Source of the DNA: Helicobacter sp. 12S02634-8
GTDB taxonomy: Bacteria > Campylobacterota > Campylobacteria > Campylobacterales > Helicobacteraceae
Assembly: GCF_002272865.1 (NCBI RefSeq)
Contig: NZ_MLAP01000008.1
Coordinates: forward strand, 38,853-102,852
DNA: 64,000 bases
Reading direction: 5' to 3'
Shown: positions 22,924 to 32,359 of the stretch, in pieces
How the letters are laid out: the number at the start of each line of letters is the position of its first letter
Numbering within the stretch: the first letter of the stretch is position 1
Translations under genes and position numbers: made by a program
Notes under the pieces: model-generated
Told to the model about the DNA's origin: nothing
The model's database searches: none
What the model saw: the letters and a program-made list of their open reading frames with translations, nothing else

Positions 22924-23798
22924 GATTTTGCAGATATTTGCCCTTGCTTTTGTGTGTATGGGGTCTTTGGGGGCAAAACCTAGACATCGATACAACAAAA
23001 GATGGCTGGCAGCTAGAACTCAAACGGATTTCGCTCAATTTTTCTTCGACTTCACTCAAAAACCAAAACCTCTATAGTAGTTTCTCCAACAGCCGTATCC
23101 GAGGCACTTCTCAGATTGTTACACAAACCTTTGGGGAGTTTGATGCTAACTTTTATGCTAAAAATTTTGTCATATTCAACTCCTTGCTTGCAGAATACGG
23201 CAGAAATATCATCAGCCCTCAAAAAGGGGGCAAAATCGACAACAAAACCTTAGACAGAATCCTTTTATCCACAGATTACACACAAAGGATTTGGAAGTTT
23301 GAAAGTTTAGGGGGCTTTGAGCTAGGGCCTTATGCCCAATTGAGCTATCGCACAGAATTTACCCCACAACCAGGGCTCAATCGGATAAAAATCTTGCGCT
23401 TTAGCTCGGGGTTTAAAATCTTTGAGGGCAAATATGTCAAAAATCTCTATGCCAATCTTTTTGGCGAAGAAGACTTCACCTATGCCAAATTCGCAGAGAG
23501 CCTTGGTGTGCAGATGGGCTTTGATATCGAGCAAAAAGTCCGCGAGGGGGTGGATTTCACTTATCATATGGATTTCAAAAACTACCTCCTCAACAACTAC
23601 CCTCCCTCCCATAACCCACAATATGAGCTAGAATTTGAAGCGCGCATGAATACGAATTTATATAAAAATTTCTCCATCTCACCTTTTGTGAGTTTTTATA
23701 TGCTCAAAGGTCGGTATTTCAAGGAAATCGGAACAAATATCTTTATTGGCGTTTCGATCTCTTATAATCAGATTTTTGTCAATGCTTCGCAAAAATAA
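22920..23798 (+). CDS. Predicted exported beta-rich protein of unknown function
   Basis: I do not recognise this family with certainty. From the ATG at 22920, which overlaps the rarA stop and follows AAAGGAGG, the 292-residue product has a short signal peptide (MRFCRYLPLLLCVWGLWG). It then has alternating hydrophobic/aromatic strands such as QRIWKFESLGGFELGPYAQL and LYKNFSISPFVSFYMLKGRY. The C-terminus IGVSISYNQIFVNASQK lacks the classic terminal aromatic. Pattern and export signal suggest a small outer-membrane or periplasmic beta-barrel protein. Coupled translation with rarA appears incidental. Confidence 0.6.
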   Translation: MRFCRYLPLLLCVWGLWGQNLDIDTTKDGWQLELKRISLNFSSTSLKNQNLYSSFSNSRIRGTSQIVTQTFGEFDANFYAKNFVIFNSLLAEYGRNIISPQKGGKIDNKTLDRILLSTDYTQRIWKFESLGGFELGPYAQLSYRTEFTPQPGLNRIKILRFSSGFKIFEGKYVKNLYANLFGEEDFTYAKFAESLGVQMGFDIEQKVREGVDFTYHMDFKNYLLNNYPPSHNPQYELEFEARMNTNLYKNFSISPFVSFYMLKGRYFKEIGTNIFIGVSISYNQIFVNASQK

Positions 23799-23860
23799 AG
23801 GGATTTTTAAACCAAACTTGCTAAAATCAATGCCAACTAAATAACAAAACGGGAGTGGTT

Positions 23861-24406
23861 ATGCAGACTCAAATGGGGCAGACTCAAACAGGGCAGATAC
23901 AAACAGGCAGGGTTTGGAAATTTGGTAAAAATATCGACACAGATATTATCATCGCAGCAAGATACCTCAACACTAGCGATGGCAAAGAACTTGCAAAGCA
24001 CATTATGGAAGATTTTAGAAGTGGCTTTGCTGGGTTGGTGGCTGCGGGAGATTTTATCGTTGCTGGGGAAAACTTTGGCTGTGGGAGTAGCAGAGAACAC
24101 GCACCTTTAGCGCTCAAAGAAGCAGGGATTGGGGCTGTGCTAGCTCCCTCTTTTGCTCGGATCTTTTATCGCAATGCCTTCAACACAGGTCTGCTAATCT
24201 TAGAGGTCGCTCAAAGCGATATTGACGCTATTGCTGAGGGCGATACACTCACGATTGATTTGCTTGAGGGCAAGATCTATAACCGCACGCAAAATACCAC
24301 CTATGCCTATGCTAAAATCCCACCTTTTATGCTTGAACTCCTCCATTGCGGGGGATTGATGCCCTATGCGCAAAAGCAAATCAAAGAGCAAAAAGGACAG
24401 AAATGA
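23861..24406 (+). CDS. leuD: 3-isopropylmalate dehydratase small subunit
   Basis: With LeuC, LeuD isomerises 2-isopropylmalate to 3-isopropylmalate in leucine synthesis. From the ATG at 23861, 5 nt after GGGAG, the 181-residue protein has a Gln/Thr/Gly-rich leader (MQTQMGQTQTGQIQTG). The conserved core follows: VWKFGKNIDTDIIIAARYL and the swivel signature GENFGCGSSREHAPLALKEA. The repetitive leader is not part of the usual family and may be an added tail. The stop overlaps the leuB start (ATGA). A GCTAAAAT promoter-like word lies near 23820. Confidence 0.93.
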   Translation: MQTQMGQTQTGQIQTGRVWKFGKNIDTDIIIAARYLNTSDGKELAKHIMEDFRSGFAGLVAAGDFIVAGENFGCGSSREHAPLALKEAGIGAVLAPSFARIFYRNAFNTGLLILEVAQSDIDAIAEGDTLTIDLLEGKIYNRTQNTTYAYAKIPPFMLELLHCGGLMPYAQKQIKEQKGQK

Positions 24407-25473
24407 AAACCTATCACATAGCCCTTATCAAAGGAGATGGTATCGGCCCTGAAGTGATCACACAAGCCCAAAAAGTATTAGACAAAGCAGGGCAAATCTA
24501 TGGTTTTGAGGTCGTTTATGATGAATTCTTGATGGGAGGGTGCGCATATGATACACACAAAACTCCCTTGCCTGAAGCAACGATTCGCGGGTGTCTGCAA
24601 GCTGATGCGACGCTTTTTGGGGCGATTGGAGGAGCAAAATGGGACCATTTACCCAGAGAATTGCGTCCTGAAAGCGGGCTTTTAGCCTTGAGAAAAGCGC
24701 TAGAGGTCTTTGCTAATATCCGTCCAGCCATCGTATTTGACGCACTCAAACTTGCAAGCACACTCAAACCAGAGGTGGTCTGTGGTGTGGATTTGGTCGT
24801 AATCAGAGAGCTTGTCGGGGGGATTTATTTTGGAGAGCCTCGGGGCAAAGAAGCTGATTGTGCCTACAATACCATGCGCTACACCCCTAAAGAAATTGAG
24901 AGGATTGCTAAAGTGGGCTTTGAATTTGCCACAAAACGGAGAAAAAAACTCTGCTCGATTGACAAGGCAAATGTTTTAGAGGTCAGTGAGCTTTGGCGTG
25001 AAGTTGTCACTCAAATCTCAAAGCAATACCCTGATGTCGAGCTTTCCCACCAATATGTCGATAATGCGAGTATGCAGCTCATCAAAGACCCCAAGCAATT
25101 TGATGTGATTTTGACAAGCAATCTTTTTGGAGATATTTTGAGCGATGAAGCCAGTATGCTGACAGGCTCTATCGGTCTTTTGCCCTCTGGAAGTATCGGC
25201 GAGAGGGCTGCACTCTATGAGCCCATACACGGATCAGCCCCTGATATCGCAGGGCAAGGGATCGCTAACCCAATAGCAGCCATCTTGAGCGCTGCGATGA
25301 TGCTCCAGCACACACTCCATAATACCCAAGCTGCGCAAGCGATTTGGCAGGCTGTGAGCCGCACCCTCCAAAAGGGCTATCGCACCAAAGATATCAGTGC
25401 CTTTGATGCCAAAGAAATTTGCAACACCCATCAAATGGGAGATTTGATAGCAAAACATTTGGAGCAAGTCTAA
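24403..25473 (+). CDS. leuB: 3-isopropylmalate dehydrogenase
   Basis: LeuB oxidatively decarboxylates 3-isopropylmalate with NAD. The 356-residue protein starts MKTYHIALIKGDGIGPEV. It has the substrate-binding RELVGGIYFGEPR, the catalytic region DKANVLEVSELWREV, and the NAD/metal motif LTSNLFGDILSDEASMLTGS, then EPIHGSAPDIAGQGIANP. The start at 24403 overlaps the leuD stop. leuA and leuC are not in this window. Confidence 0.97.
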   Translation: MKTYHIALIKGDGIGPEVITQAQKVLDKAGQIYGFEVVYDEFLMGGCAYDTHKTPLPEATIRGCLQADATLFGAIGGAKWDHLPRELRPESGLLALRKALEVFANIRPAIVFDALKLASTLKPEVVCGVDLVVIRELVGGIYFGEPRGKEADCAYNTMRYTPKEIERIAKVGFEFATKRRKKLCSIDKANVLEVSELWREVVTQISKQYPDVELSHQYVDNASMQLIKDPKQFDVILTSNLFGDILSDEASMLTGSIGLLPSGSIGERAALYEPIHGSAPDIAGQGIANPIAAILSAAMMLQHTLHNTQAAQAIWQAVSRTLQKGYRTKDISAFDAKEICNTHQMGDLIAKHLEQV

Positions 25474-25474
25474 A

Positions 25475-25726
25475 ATGAGCTTTAAAACCATCACACTCGC
25501 AAGTATCTATGAATTACAAGGCTTCAAAGAAGAAGCCCTAGAAATCTATAAAAATATCTTAAAAACCAACCCCGAGCACCCAGAAGCCCAAAGCGGATAC
25601 CAACGCTTGAGTCAAAAAAACAAAGACTCACAATGCACCAACACAGCAATGCGGGATCTCTTTATCTCTGCGAGCACTCCAGAAGAATTCCAAACAATCG
25701 AAAGGTATTTGATGCGATGGAACTAA
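25475..25726 (+). CDS. Small TPR-like protein of unknown function
   Basis: This 83-residue protein begins right after leuB (one base between stop and start). It holds one TPR-like helix pair, ITLASIYELQGFKEEALEIY with KNILKTNPEHPEAQSGYQRL, the classic A-G-Y/A-P spacing. The C-terminal half (STPEEFQTIERYLMRWN) is not recognised. Its last 10 bases overlap the next gene. A scaffold or partner role for that gene is inference only. Confidence 0.7.
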   Translation: MSFKTITLASIYELQGFKEEALEIYKNILKTNPEHPEAQSGYQRLSQKNKDSQCTNTAMRDLFISASTPEEFQTIERYLMRWN

Positions 25727-26109
25727 AAGATATGATCCTCCAAACTCTCACAGAAATCCAAGAATCCCCCTACCCCCAAAGCCCAAAAGAGCACGCAAGA
25801 GAAGCACACAATACGCACATACACAATCAACAAGATACAAGAGAAAATCAAGCAAAAGGACAAAATCAAGAGAGAGGGCAAAATCAAAAAATAGAGCAAG
25901 ATGTATGCAAACAAACAAGCCCCACACCCCCCAAAACGCATAGCACAAAAGCCGAGCTTGACTTCCTCTATGCCCTCAAAGAAAAGACTCTTGTCCTCTT
26001 TGAAGGTCTGCAATCCCCGCAAGCCAAAGACTTGAGTGCAAAACTTGATTTAGTCATCAACTATCTGCAATACCAACTCTCCATCATCGACCAAAAGCTA
26101 GAAGAATAG
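25717..26109 (+). CDS. CiaD-like domain protein (tentative)
   Basis: The 130-residue product starts MELKDMILQTLTEIQES. A polar, Gln/Asn/Glu-rich low-complexity linker fills about residues 20-75, then a conserved C-terminal helical block, FLYALKEKTLVLFEGLQSPQ and LDLVINYLQYQLSIIDQKLE. The architecture and the FEGLQ...YLQ block recall the C-terminus of Campylobacter CiaD, a secreted invasion effector, and its Helicobacter relatives. No signal peptide is visible, as for CiaD. The match is from memory and effector function is not shown. The start overlaps the TPR-like gene. Confidence 0.55.
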   Translation: MELKDMILQTLTEIQESPYPQSPKEHAREAHNTHIHNQQDTRENQAKGQNQERGQNQKIEQDVCKQTSPTPPKTHSTKAELDFLYALKEKTLVLFEGLQSPQAKDLSAKLDLVINYLQYQLSIIDQKLEE

Positions 26110-26244
26110 CCCAAGACCCCCTCCAAGACCCCATAAAGAGGGACTTAGAATTTATTCTGCCTGATTTGGTCTAAAATATACATTGAATTTATAATTTTTA
26201 TAGTATCATTATCCGACAGATATTTCCTAAGACTAAGGTAAAAA

Positions 26245-26925
26245 ATGCTAGAAGTATTGATGATAGAAGATGATATAGAGCTCGCAGAGATTTTGAGCGA
26301 ATACCTCAGAGGGCACGATATTAATGTCACTAACTACGATGAACCCTACACAGGTATGAGTGCTGTAGCCACGCAATATTATGATCTTTTGCTACTAGAT
26401 CTAACGCTCCCTAATCTCGATGGTCTTGAAGTCTGCAAGCGAGTGGCCAAGCAAAAAAATATCCCTATCATCATCTCTTCAGCTAGAAGCGACCTTGATG
26501 ACAAAGTCAGAGCGCTTGAATATGGCGCTGATGATTATATCCCCAAGCCCTATGACCCTAAAGAACTCCTAGCAAGGATCCAATCTCTCCTCAGGCGATA
26601 CAACAAAAAAGGCGGCAAAAATGAAGAAAAAGACAAAAGCTCTATTTTCAAAATAGACAAAGACAGCCGTGAAGTTTATTTCAAAGATAAAAAGCTCGAA
26701 CTCACACGTGCTGAATATGAGATCCTCACACTCCTCATCAGCAAAAAGGGTCATGTATTTTCACGAGAAGCTATCGCCATTGAATCTGAATCCATCAATC
26801 CTGAAAGCTCCAATAAAAGCATTGATGTTATCATCGGGCGATTGCGCGCTAAAATCGAAGAAGATCCCAAAAAACCAAAATATATCATTTCTGTTCGAGG
26901 TGTAGGCTATAAACTAGAATCCTAA
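26245..26925 (+). CDS. arsR: OmpR-family response regulator ArsR (acid response)
   Basis: In H. pylori ArsR controls the acid response, including urease. The 226-residue protein has a receiver domain ([20 protein letters not shown]) with acidic residues E8, D9 and D10, phospho-acceptor Asp52 in [13 protein letters not shown], and [13 protein letters not shown] winged-helix DNA-binding domain follows ([36 protein letters not shown]). Asp52 matches the H. pylori position. It is followed 10 nt later by its kinase gene. Confidence 0.92.
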   Translation: MLEVLMIEDDIELAEILSEYLRGHDINVTNYDEPYTGMSAVATQYYDLLLLDLTLPNLDGLEVCKRVAKQKNIPIIISSARSDLDDKVRALEYGADDYIPKPYDPKELLARIQSLLRRYNKKGGKNEEKDKSSIFKIDKDSREVYFKDKKLELTRAEYEILTLLISKKGHVFSREAIAIESESINPESSNKSIDVIIGRLRAKIEEDPKKPKYIISVRGVGYKLES

Positions 26926-26935
26926 AGCCCGCACA

Positions 26936-28198
26936 ATGAGAACTTCTATATTTTTTAAGATCACAATCTTATTTTTATTTGCTCTCTTTAGCTTTTTTGC
27001 CTTTTCTTTTTATTTCATCAAAACCCAGATTGAATACGAAGCCAACCAATCTGAAATCAAATACAAGCAATTCACCACCACAATCAACCAAATCATAGCC
27101 CACAATGGCAACATCGAAATCATAGAAAAATACCTCAAAGAACTAGGCTTTGAAATCGCCCCAGAAGCTGACATCAAAGAAGCCTTGCTGAATTACAACA
27201 AACTCCCCATCGGTTTCAATGGTCTTTTAGCCAAGACCGTTAAAATCAATAATGAAATCTTTATCCTCCTAGAAACGCGCAATAAAGCCACCTTGTATAA
27301 AGACACCTTCAAAACCTCTTACCAAAACTACTATCTCATCACATTTGCGGGGATTTTGCTACTCATATTTTTATTTACCCTAGTGATCAAAAGCCTCCTC
27401 CCGCTCAAAAGACTCCGCCAGCAAATCCGATATTTCTCCAATGGCAAGCTCAATATCAATTGCAAAATCGATCAACAAGATGAAATCGGTGAGCTCGCTA
27501 ATGAATTCAACAACGCCATCAAAAAAATTGCTGCGCTCAATGAATCTAGAAGCCTATTCCTCAGGTCTATCATGCATGAGCTCAAAACCCCTATCACCAA
27601 GGGCAGAATCACAGCTGAAATGATCGAAAATCCCCTGCAAAAAGAGCGTCTGACCTCAGCTTTTGAAAGACTCAACACCCTTATCAATGAATTTGCCAAA
27701 ATCGAGCAGCTCACTTCACAAAGCTACAAAATCAACAAAAGGGAATTTTTGGTTGATGAACTCATCGAACAAACAAAAAAAATGCTCCTTATCGATAAAA
27801 TGAGTGTGGATCCTATCGTGCTTTTATCGCCCAATGACCTCATCAAAGCTGATTTTGACCTCTTTGCAATGGCTGTCAAAAACCTCTTAGACAATGCGAT
27901 CAAATATGGTCTTGATGGCAAAGTCCTCATCAATACAGACAAATACAGCCTCATCATTGCCAACAAAGGCAACCCCTTGAAAATGCAATTCAAAGAATAT
28001 TTCAAGCCTTATTTCAAAGACTCTACAAAAGCCAATTCTCAAGGCTTTGGGCTTGGAATGTATATCATCAAAAATACCCTAGACGCCCAAGGCTTCAATA
28101 TCACCTATGAACACAAAGATGGCACCAACTATTTCATTATCCACGGCTGCATTGTCGAGAACTTCTGTATCGTCCCCAAAAAGGACAAAAAACTATGA
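26936..28198 (+). CDS. arsS: Sensor histidine kinase ArsS
   Basis: This inner-membrane kinase partners with ArsR. Two hydrophobic segments (about residues 8-28 and 132-152) flank a periplasmic sensor of about 100 residues. A HAMP segment and the H-box FLRSIMHELKTPITKGRI follow, with His214 the phosphorylated residue, identical in number to H. pylori ArsS. The N-box is LLDNAIKYGLDG and the G-box GFGLGMYIIKNTL. The periplasmic part holds few histidines, which matters because protonation of residues there is thought to report pH. The 420-residue length is normal. Confidence 0.9.
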   Translation: MRTSIFFKITILFLFALFSFFAFSFYFIKTQIEYEANQSEIKYKQFTTTINQIIAHNGNIEIIEKYLKELGFEIAPEADIKEALLNYNKLPIGFNGLLAKTVKINNEIFILLETRNKATLYKDTFKTSYQNYYLITFAGILLLIFLFTLVIKSLLPLKRLRQQIRYFSNGKLNINCKIDQQDEIGELANEFNNAIKKIAALNESRSLFLRSIMHELKTPITKGRITAEMIENPLQKERLTSAFERLNTLINEFAKIEQLTSQSYKINKREFLVDELIEQTKKMLLIDKMSVDPIVLLSPNDLIKADFDLFAMAVKNLLDNAIKYGLDGKVLINTDKYSLIIANKGNPLKMQFKEYFKPYFKDSTKANSQGFGLGMYIIKNTLDAQGFNITYEHKDGTNYFIIHGCIVENFCIVPKKDKKL

Positions 28199-28268
28199 GA
28201 ACTCTTGTGGTATTATGGCTTTATTGTTTCCCTTATGGGATAATATCCAAGCACAAAAGGGGTCAGGT

Positions 28269-29669
28269 ATGAAAGATATGGAAGATTGGAACGAGAAATG
28301 TGCCATCGTGGGTGTCTATAATGTCCCTAATGCCTCTATACTGAGTTATTATGCACTCTTTGCAATGCAGCACAGAGGGCAAGAAGCTAGCGGTATCAGT
28401 GCCTCTAATGGCAAAAAGATTGCCACACACAAACAGATGGGTTTGGTGACAAAAGTCTTTGATGCCCCCACACTCAAAAAACTCCAAGGGAATTCAAGTA
28501 TCGGACACAATCGCTATTCTACTGCAGGCGAAGACTCTATAGATGAGTGCCAGCCTATCTTTGCGAGGTATAGTCTAGGCGAGATGGCGCTAGCCCATAA
28601 TGGCAATCTCACCAACGCCAAAGAAGTCCGCACAAGGCTGATTGAAGATGGTGCGATTTTCCAAAGCCACCTAGACACTGAAAACATTATCCACCTCATC
28701 GCCAAAAGCCCTAAAAAAAGCCTTACAAATCGCATTGTTGATGCGCTAGAACAAATACAAGGGGCTTATGCGTTGGTATTTTTATCTCGGACAAAAATGT
28801 TTGCTGTGCGGGATCGGTATGGTCTGCGGCCTTTGAGCTTGGGGCAAATCACAAACCCCGATGGGAGTATGGGCTATATTGTAGCGAGTGAAACCTGTGC
28901 TTTTGACTTGATTGGAGCTACATATATCCGCGATTTAGCCCCTGGTGAAATGCTAGTCTTTGAGGGGGCTTATTCCCAGCATAACACCACGCCAAAATCT
29001 CTGCAAATATTCACTCCACAGCCTAAATTCTGTATCTTTGAGTATGTCTATTTTGCTCGCCCTGATAGCAAAGTATTTGGAAAAAATGTCTATGAAATTC
29101 GCAAGCAAATGGGTATAGAACTTGCCAAAGAGCATAAAATCCAAGCTGATATGGTGATCCCTGTCCCTGATAGTGGCGTAGCTGCTGCGATTGGGTATTC
29201 TAGAGAGAGTGGGATACCTTTTGAGCTAGGTATTATCCGCAACCACTATGTCGGCAGGACTTTTATCGAGCCCACCCAGAGTGCGCGCGAGCTAAAAGTC
29301 AAGCTCAAGCTCAACCCCATAGCAGCAATCATTGCAGGCAAAGAAATCATTATCATCGATGATTCCATTGTCCGCGGCACTACAAGCAAGCAAATCATCA
29401 AAATCTTAAGGCAAGCAGGGGCTAAAAAAATCCATCTTTTCATCAGCTCCCCCCCTACCATATCCCCTTGTTATTATGGCGTTGATACGCCCGATGTTTC
29501 AGAACTCATTTGTGCTAATCACTCTTTAGAAGAAGTTAGAGATTTTATCGGGGCTGATTCGCTCGCATTTCTCTCCCTCTCAGGACTCCAAAAGAGTATC
29601 CATCACGATGATGACAACCATCAGGGCTTTTGTCAAGCTTGCTTTGATGGCAACTACATCATAACATAG
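28269..29669 (+). CDS. purF: Amidophosphoribosyltransferase (Fe-S, propeptide type)
   Basis: PurF commits PRPP to purine synthesis using ammonia from glutamine. From the ATG at 28269 the 466-residue protein has a 10-residue leader (MKDMEDWNEK) before Cys11, the glutaminase nucleophile in CAIVGVYN. Next are MQHRGQEASGI, GHNRYSTAG and the PRPP-binding EIIIIDDSIVRGTTSK. Cysteines in PKFCIFEY, PCYYGVDT and GFCQACF match the four [4Fe-4S] ligand positions of Bacillus PurF. The leader therefore looks like the cleaved Bacillus-type propeptide. It lies 70 nt after arsS. Confidence 0.93.
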   Translation: MKDMEDWNEKCAIVGVYNVPNASILSYYALFAMQHRGQEASGISASNGKKIATHKQMGLVTKVFDAPTLKKLQGNSSIGHNRYSTAGEDSIDECQPIFARYSLGEMALAHNGNLTNAKEVRTRLIEDGAIFQSHLDTENIIHLIAKSPKKSLTNRIVDALEQIQGAYALVFLSRTKMFAVRDRYGLRPLSLGQITNPDGSMGYIVASETCAFDLIGATYIRDLAPGEMLVFEGAYSQHNTTPKSLQIFTPQPKFCIFEYVYFARPDSKVFGKNVYEIRKQMGIELAKEHKIQADMVIPVPDSGVAAAIGYSRESGIPFELGIIRNHYVGRTFIEPTQSARELKVKLKLNPIAAIIAGKEIIIIDDSIVRGTTSKQIIKILRQAGAKKIHLFISSPPTISPCYYGVDTPDVSELICANHSLEEVRDFIGADSLAFLSLSGLQKSIHHDDDNHQGFCQACFDGNYIIT

Positions 29670-29678
29670 GAATCAATT

Positions 29679-30644
29679 TTGAAAAAAATACTTACGATTG
29701 GAAGATATTTTAAATCGCGTTTTGGTCAAAGGGTGCGAAAAATCCCTATTTCATTACAAGGCTTCACCTGCCCCAATATCGATGGCACCGTAGCAAAAGG
29801 GGGCTGTATCTACTGCAGAAATGAAAGCTTCTCTCCGAGTATTGTCAAAATCTCAGATCTCAAAACCCCCGTAGAGATGAATTTTAAAATCAAAGAAAAC
29901 CCTATCTTAGAAAATCAAGTCGCCCAACTCAAAGCACAATTCAAATGGCACGCACAATTCCATAAAGACAAATTTGCTATCCATAAATATATGGTCTATT
30001 TCCAGTCTTATACCAACACATATGCCCCCTTTGACACGCTCAAGCGACTCTATCAAGAAGCCCTAGCCCTCCCAAATGTCATCGGACTGAGTATCGGGAC
30101 GCGCGTAGATTGCGTGAGCGAGGAGGTGCTTGATTTGCTAGCAAGCTATGTGCAAAAGGGCAAGGAAATATGGCTAGAATATGGTATCCAATCTGTATAT
30201 GATGAAACTCTCAAAATCACCAACCGAGGACATACCACTGAGGGCATACCTGAACTTTTTGCCAAAAGCCGCCAAAGAGGTATCAAAGTCTGCGCACATC
30301 TCATCTATGGACTACCCAAAGAAACCCCTGAAATGATGCTCCACTCTCTAAAAACTACGCTTGATTGGGGGATTGATGGACTCAAAATCCACCCTCTTTA
30401 TGTTGTGGAGGGCACATACCTAGAAAAGCTCTATCTATCGGGCAACTACACGCCCATTGAATTGGCTGATTATGCCCAACTCATTGTCAAATCCCTCCAG
30501 ATAATTCCCTCAAATGTCGTTGTCCAAAGAGTGAGCGCAGGGGCACATGATACAACCTTGCTCGCTCCTAAATGGTGCTTTGACAAAAATATCCAAATGC
30601 GTTATTTGCGCGATCAGCTCAAAAGTGCTGGGATTGAATATTAA
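29679..30644 (+). CDS. Radical SAM protein of the YhcC/TIGR01212 type
   Basis: The 321-residue protein has a radical-SAM cysteine cluster in FTCPNIDGTVAKGGCIYC: a first Cys, then CxxC after 11 residues, which is the arrangement of the YhcC-like family. Supporting segments are MVYFQSYTNTYAPFDTLKRL, LSIGTRVDCVSEEVLDLL, WLEYGIQSVYDETL and VCAHLIYGLPKET. It should bind [4Fe-4S] and S-adenosylmethionine. The family's reaction was not characterised to my knowledge. It starts 10 nt after purF and precedes hemB, so it is likely co-transcribed. Confidence 0.85.
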   Translation: MKKILTIGRYFKSRFGQRVRKIPISLQGFTCPNIDGTVAKGGCIYCRNESFSPSIVKISDLKTPVEMNFKIKENPILENQVAQLKAQFKWHAQFHKDKFAIHKYMVYFQSYTNTYAPFDTLKRLYQEALALPNVIGLSIGTRVDCVSEEVLDLLASYVQKGKEIWLEYGIQSVYDETLKITNRGHTTEGIPELFAKSRQRGIKVCAHLIYGLPKETPEMMLHSLKTTLDWGIDGLKIHPLYVVEGTYLEKLYLSGNYTPIELADYAQLIVKSLQIIPSNVVVQRVSAGAHDTTLLAPKWCFDKNIQMRYLRDQLKSAGIEY

Positions 30645-30659
30645 TTTTAAGGAGTGAAA

Positions 30660-31634
30660 ATGTTTAGAAGACTGCGTCGTTTGCGCCTCAAACCCAACTT
30701 AAGAGAGCTTGTCAGAGAAACCCGACTGGATATAAATGATTTTATCTATCCGCTATTTATCGTTGAGGGCGATGGTATCCAAAATGAAATTACTTCAATG
30801 CCCGGTGTGTATCAAATGAGTATCGATAAAATCCTCTGTGAGTGCCAAGTGCTTAAAAATCTTGGGATTTATCATATCTTGCTTTTTGGAATCCCATCAC
30901 ATAAAGACGCCTGCGGGAGTGAGGCTTTGAGCGATCAAGGGATCATCGCCAAAAGTATTAGGGCTATCAAGGCAAAGCACCCTGAAATGACTATCACAGC
31001 AGATTTGTGCTTTTGTGAATACACAGACCACGGGCATTGTGGTATCATCGACCCTGTATTGCATAGCGTTGATAATGATGCGACCTTAGAGATACTCGCC
31101 CAACAAGCGATTGTTTTATGCAAAAGTGGTGCTGATGTCATCGCGCCTAGCACAATGATGGATGGCATGGTCGTAACCATCAGAACCCAGCTCGATCGCG
31201 CAGGATTTAGCCATATCCCTATCATGAGCTATTCGACTAAGTTTGCTAGCGCTTATTATGGACCTTTCAGAGAAGTTGCACAATCCACTCCGAGCTTTGG
31301 CGATCGAAGAAGCTACCAAGAAGACCCCGCTAATCGCAGAGAGGCCATACTTGAGAGTCTTAATGATGAAGCAGAGGGGGCAGATATTTTGATGGTCAAG
31401 CCCGCTTTGGCTTATCTGGATATTGTGCGGGATATCCGTGAGCAAACGCTCCTCCCTCTTGCTGTTTATAATGTCAGTGGAGAATACGCAATGCTCAAAG
31501 CAGCCCAAAAAGCTGGCATTATCGATTATGAAAAAGTAATGCTAGAAACAATGATAGCTTTCAAGCGCTCAGGGGCAGATATCATCATCAGTTACCACGC
31601 CAAAGAAGTTGCCACGCTATTGCAAGGCAAATAA
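30660..31634 (+). CDS. hemB: Delta-aminolevulinic acid dehydratase (porphobilinogen synthase)
   Basis: HemB condenses two 5-aminolevulinate molecules to porphobilinogen for haem synthesis. I chose the ATG at 30660, 6 nt after TAAGGAG, giving 324 residues ([20 protein letters not shown]). The zinc-cysteine motif [14 protein letters not shown] matches the Zn-dependent class. Active-site lysines lie in [17 protein letters not shown] and [14 protein letters not shown]. In H. pylori hemB also lies beside arsRS. The last 18 bp overlap the converging gene at 31617. Confidence 0.96.
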   Translation: MFRRLRRLRLKPNLRELVRETRLDINDFIYPLFIVEGDGIQNEITSMPGVYQMSIDKILCECQVLKNLGIYHILLFGIPSHKDACGSEALSDQGIIAKSIRAIKAKHPEMTITADLCFCEYTDHGHCGIIDPVLHSVDNDATLEILAQQAIVLCKSGADVIAPSTMMDGMVVTIRTQLDRAGFSHIPIMSYSTKFASAYYGPFREVAQSTPSFGDRRSYQEDPANRREAILESLNDEAEGADILMVKPALAYLDIVRDIREQTLLPLAVYNVSGEYAMLKAAQKAGIIDYEKVMLETMIAFKRSGADIIISYHAKEVATLLQGK

Positions 31635-32252
31635 AAACGCATATGAAAAGCCATAATAAAAGCTGTTAAAGCCCTTATTGATGGCAATATTTTTGTATAA
31701 ATCTGAGCTATAAAACCCTTGAGAAAAAAATGGCACACCCATTGTAAGCTCCAAGCGATGTTTGGAATCAATCGTCATATTCACGCCCAAAATCGCTAAT
31801 AGCTGATGGATCAAAATATGCTCGCTCTTTTTTGTGTGATAAGAATTCATATAGCTTGCACCCACAAAAGCTCCAAAATTAAATCGCTCCCCACAATAAT
31901 AATTGAATAAATAATCAGCTTCAGTCTTGACCCCAACACCTGAATACAAAACAAATTGATTGCGCTTATCAAGCAAACGCATATTCATATATCCCACGCC
32001 AATACTCACACGCACACCATTTCTACGACTCAAAAAATATTCTAATCCCAGCTTCCCTCCGATATAACCCTCATAGCCATAAAATTCATTATTTTCTCGC
32101 TCTAATTTCCCTTTGGTCAATCTTGACCGATAGACACTATCAGTATTTTGCGTATCCACCCCAACAAGAAGCTTGAGCCCATCAGCAGATACAAAGTTAT
32201 GCATAACAATAACAAGTATCATTATAGATAAAATATTTTTCACACCAACCAT
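31617..32252 (-). CDS. Small Helicobacter outer-membrane protein
   Basis: From the ATG at 32252 the product is 211 residues: [20 protein letters not shown] is a signal peptide ending near VSA. The mature part starts [20 protein letters not shown]. Glycine- and aromatic-rich strands such as [20 protein letters not shown] and [20 protein letters not shown] fit an eight-strand barrel. The C-terminus [14 protein letters not shown] is aromatic-rich. It resembles small Helicobacter OMP-family proteins; the role is unknown. It converges on hemB with an 18-bp overlap of coding ends. Confidence 0.7.
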   Translation of the reverse strand: MVGVKNILSIMILVIVMHNFVSADGLKLLVGVDTQNTDSVYRSRLTKGKLERENNEFYGYEGYIGGKLGLEYFLSRRNGVRVSIGVGYMNMRLLDKRNQFVLYSGVGVKTEADYLFNYYCGERFNFGAFVGASYMNSYHTKKSEHILIHQLLAILGVNMTIDSKHRLELTMGVPFFSQGFYSSDLYKNIAINKGFNSFYYGFSYAFLFALQ

Positions 32253-32359
32253 CAATACCTCTAAATATATACACATCTATATCCAAGGCATTATAACAAA
32301 AAGCCCTCAAAATATAAAGCCTCTGCTTGTCTAGTATCTCCGATACTCTTTTGGCTCTA

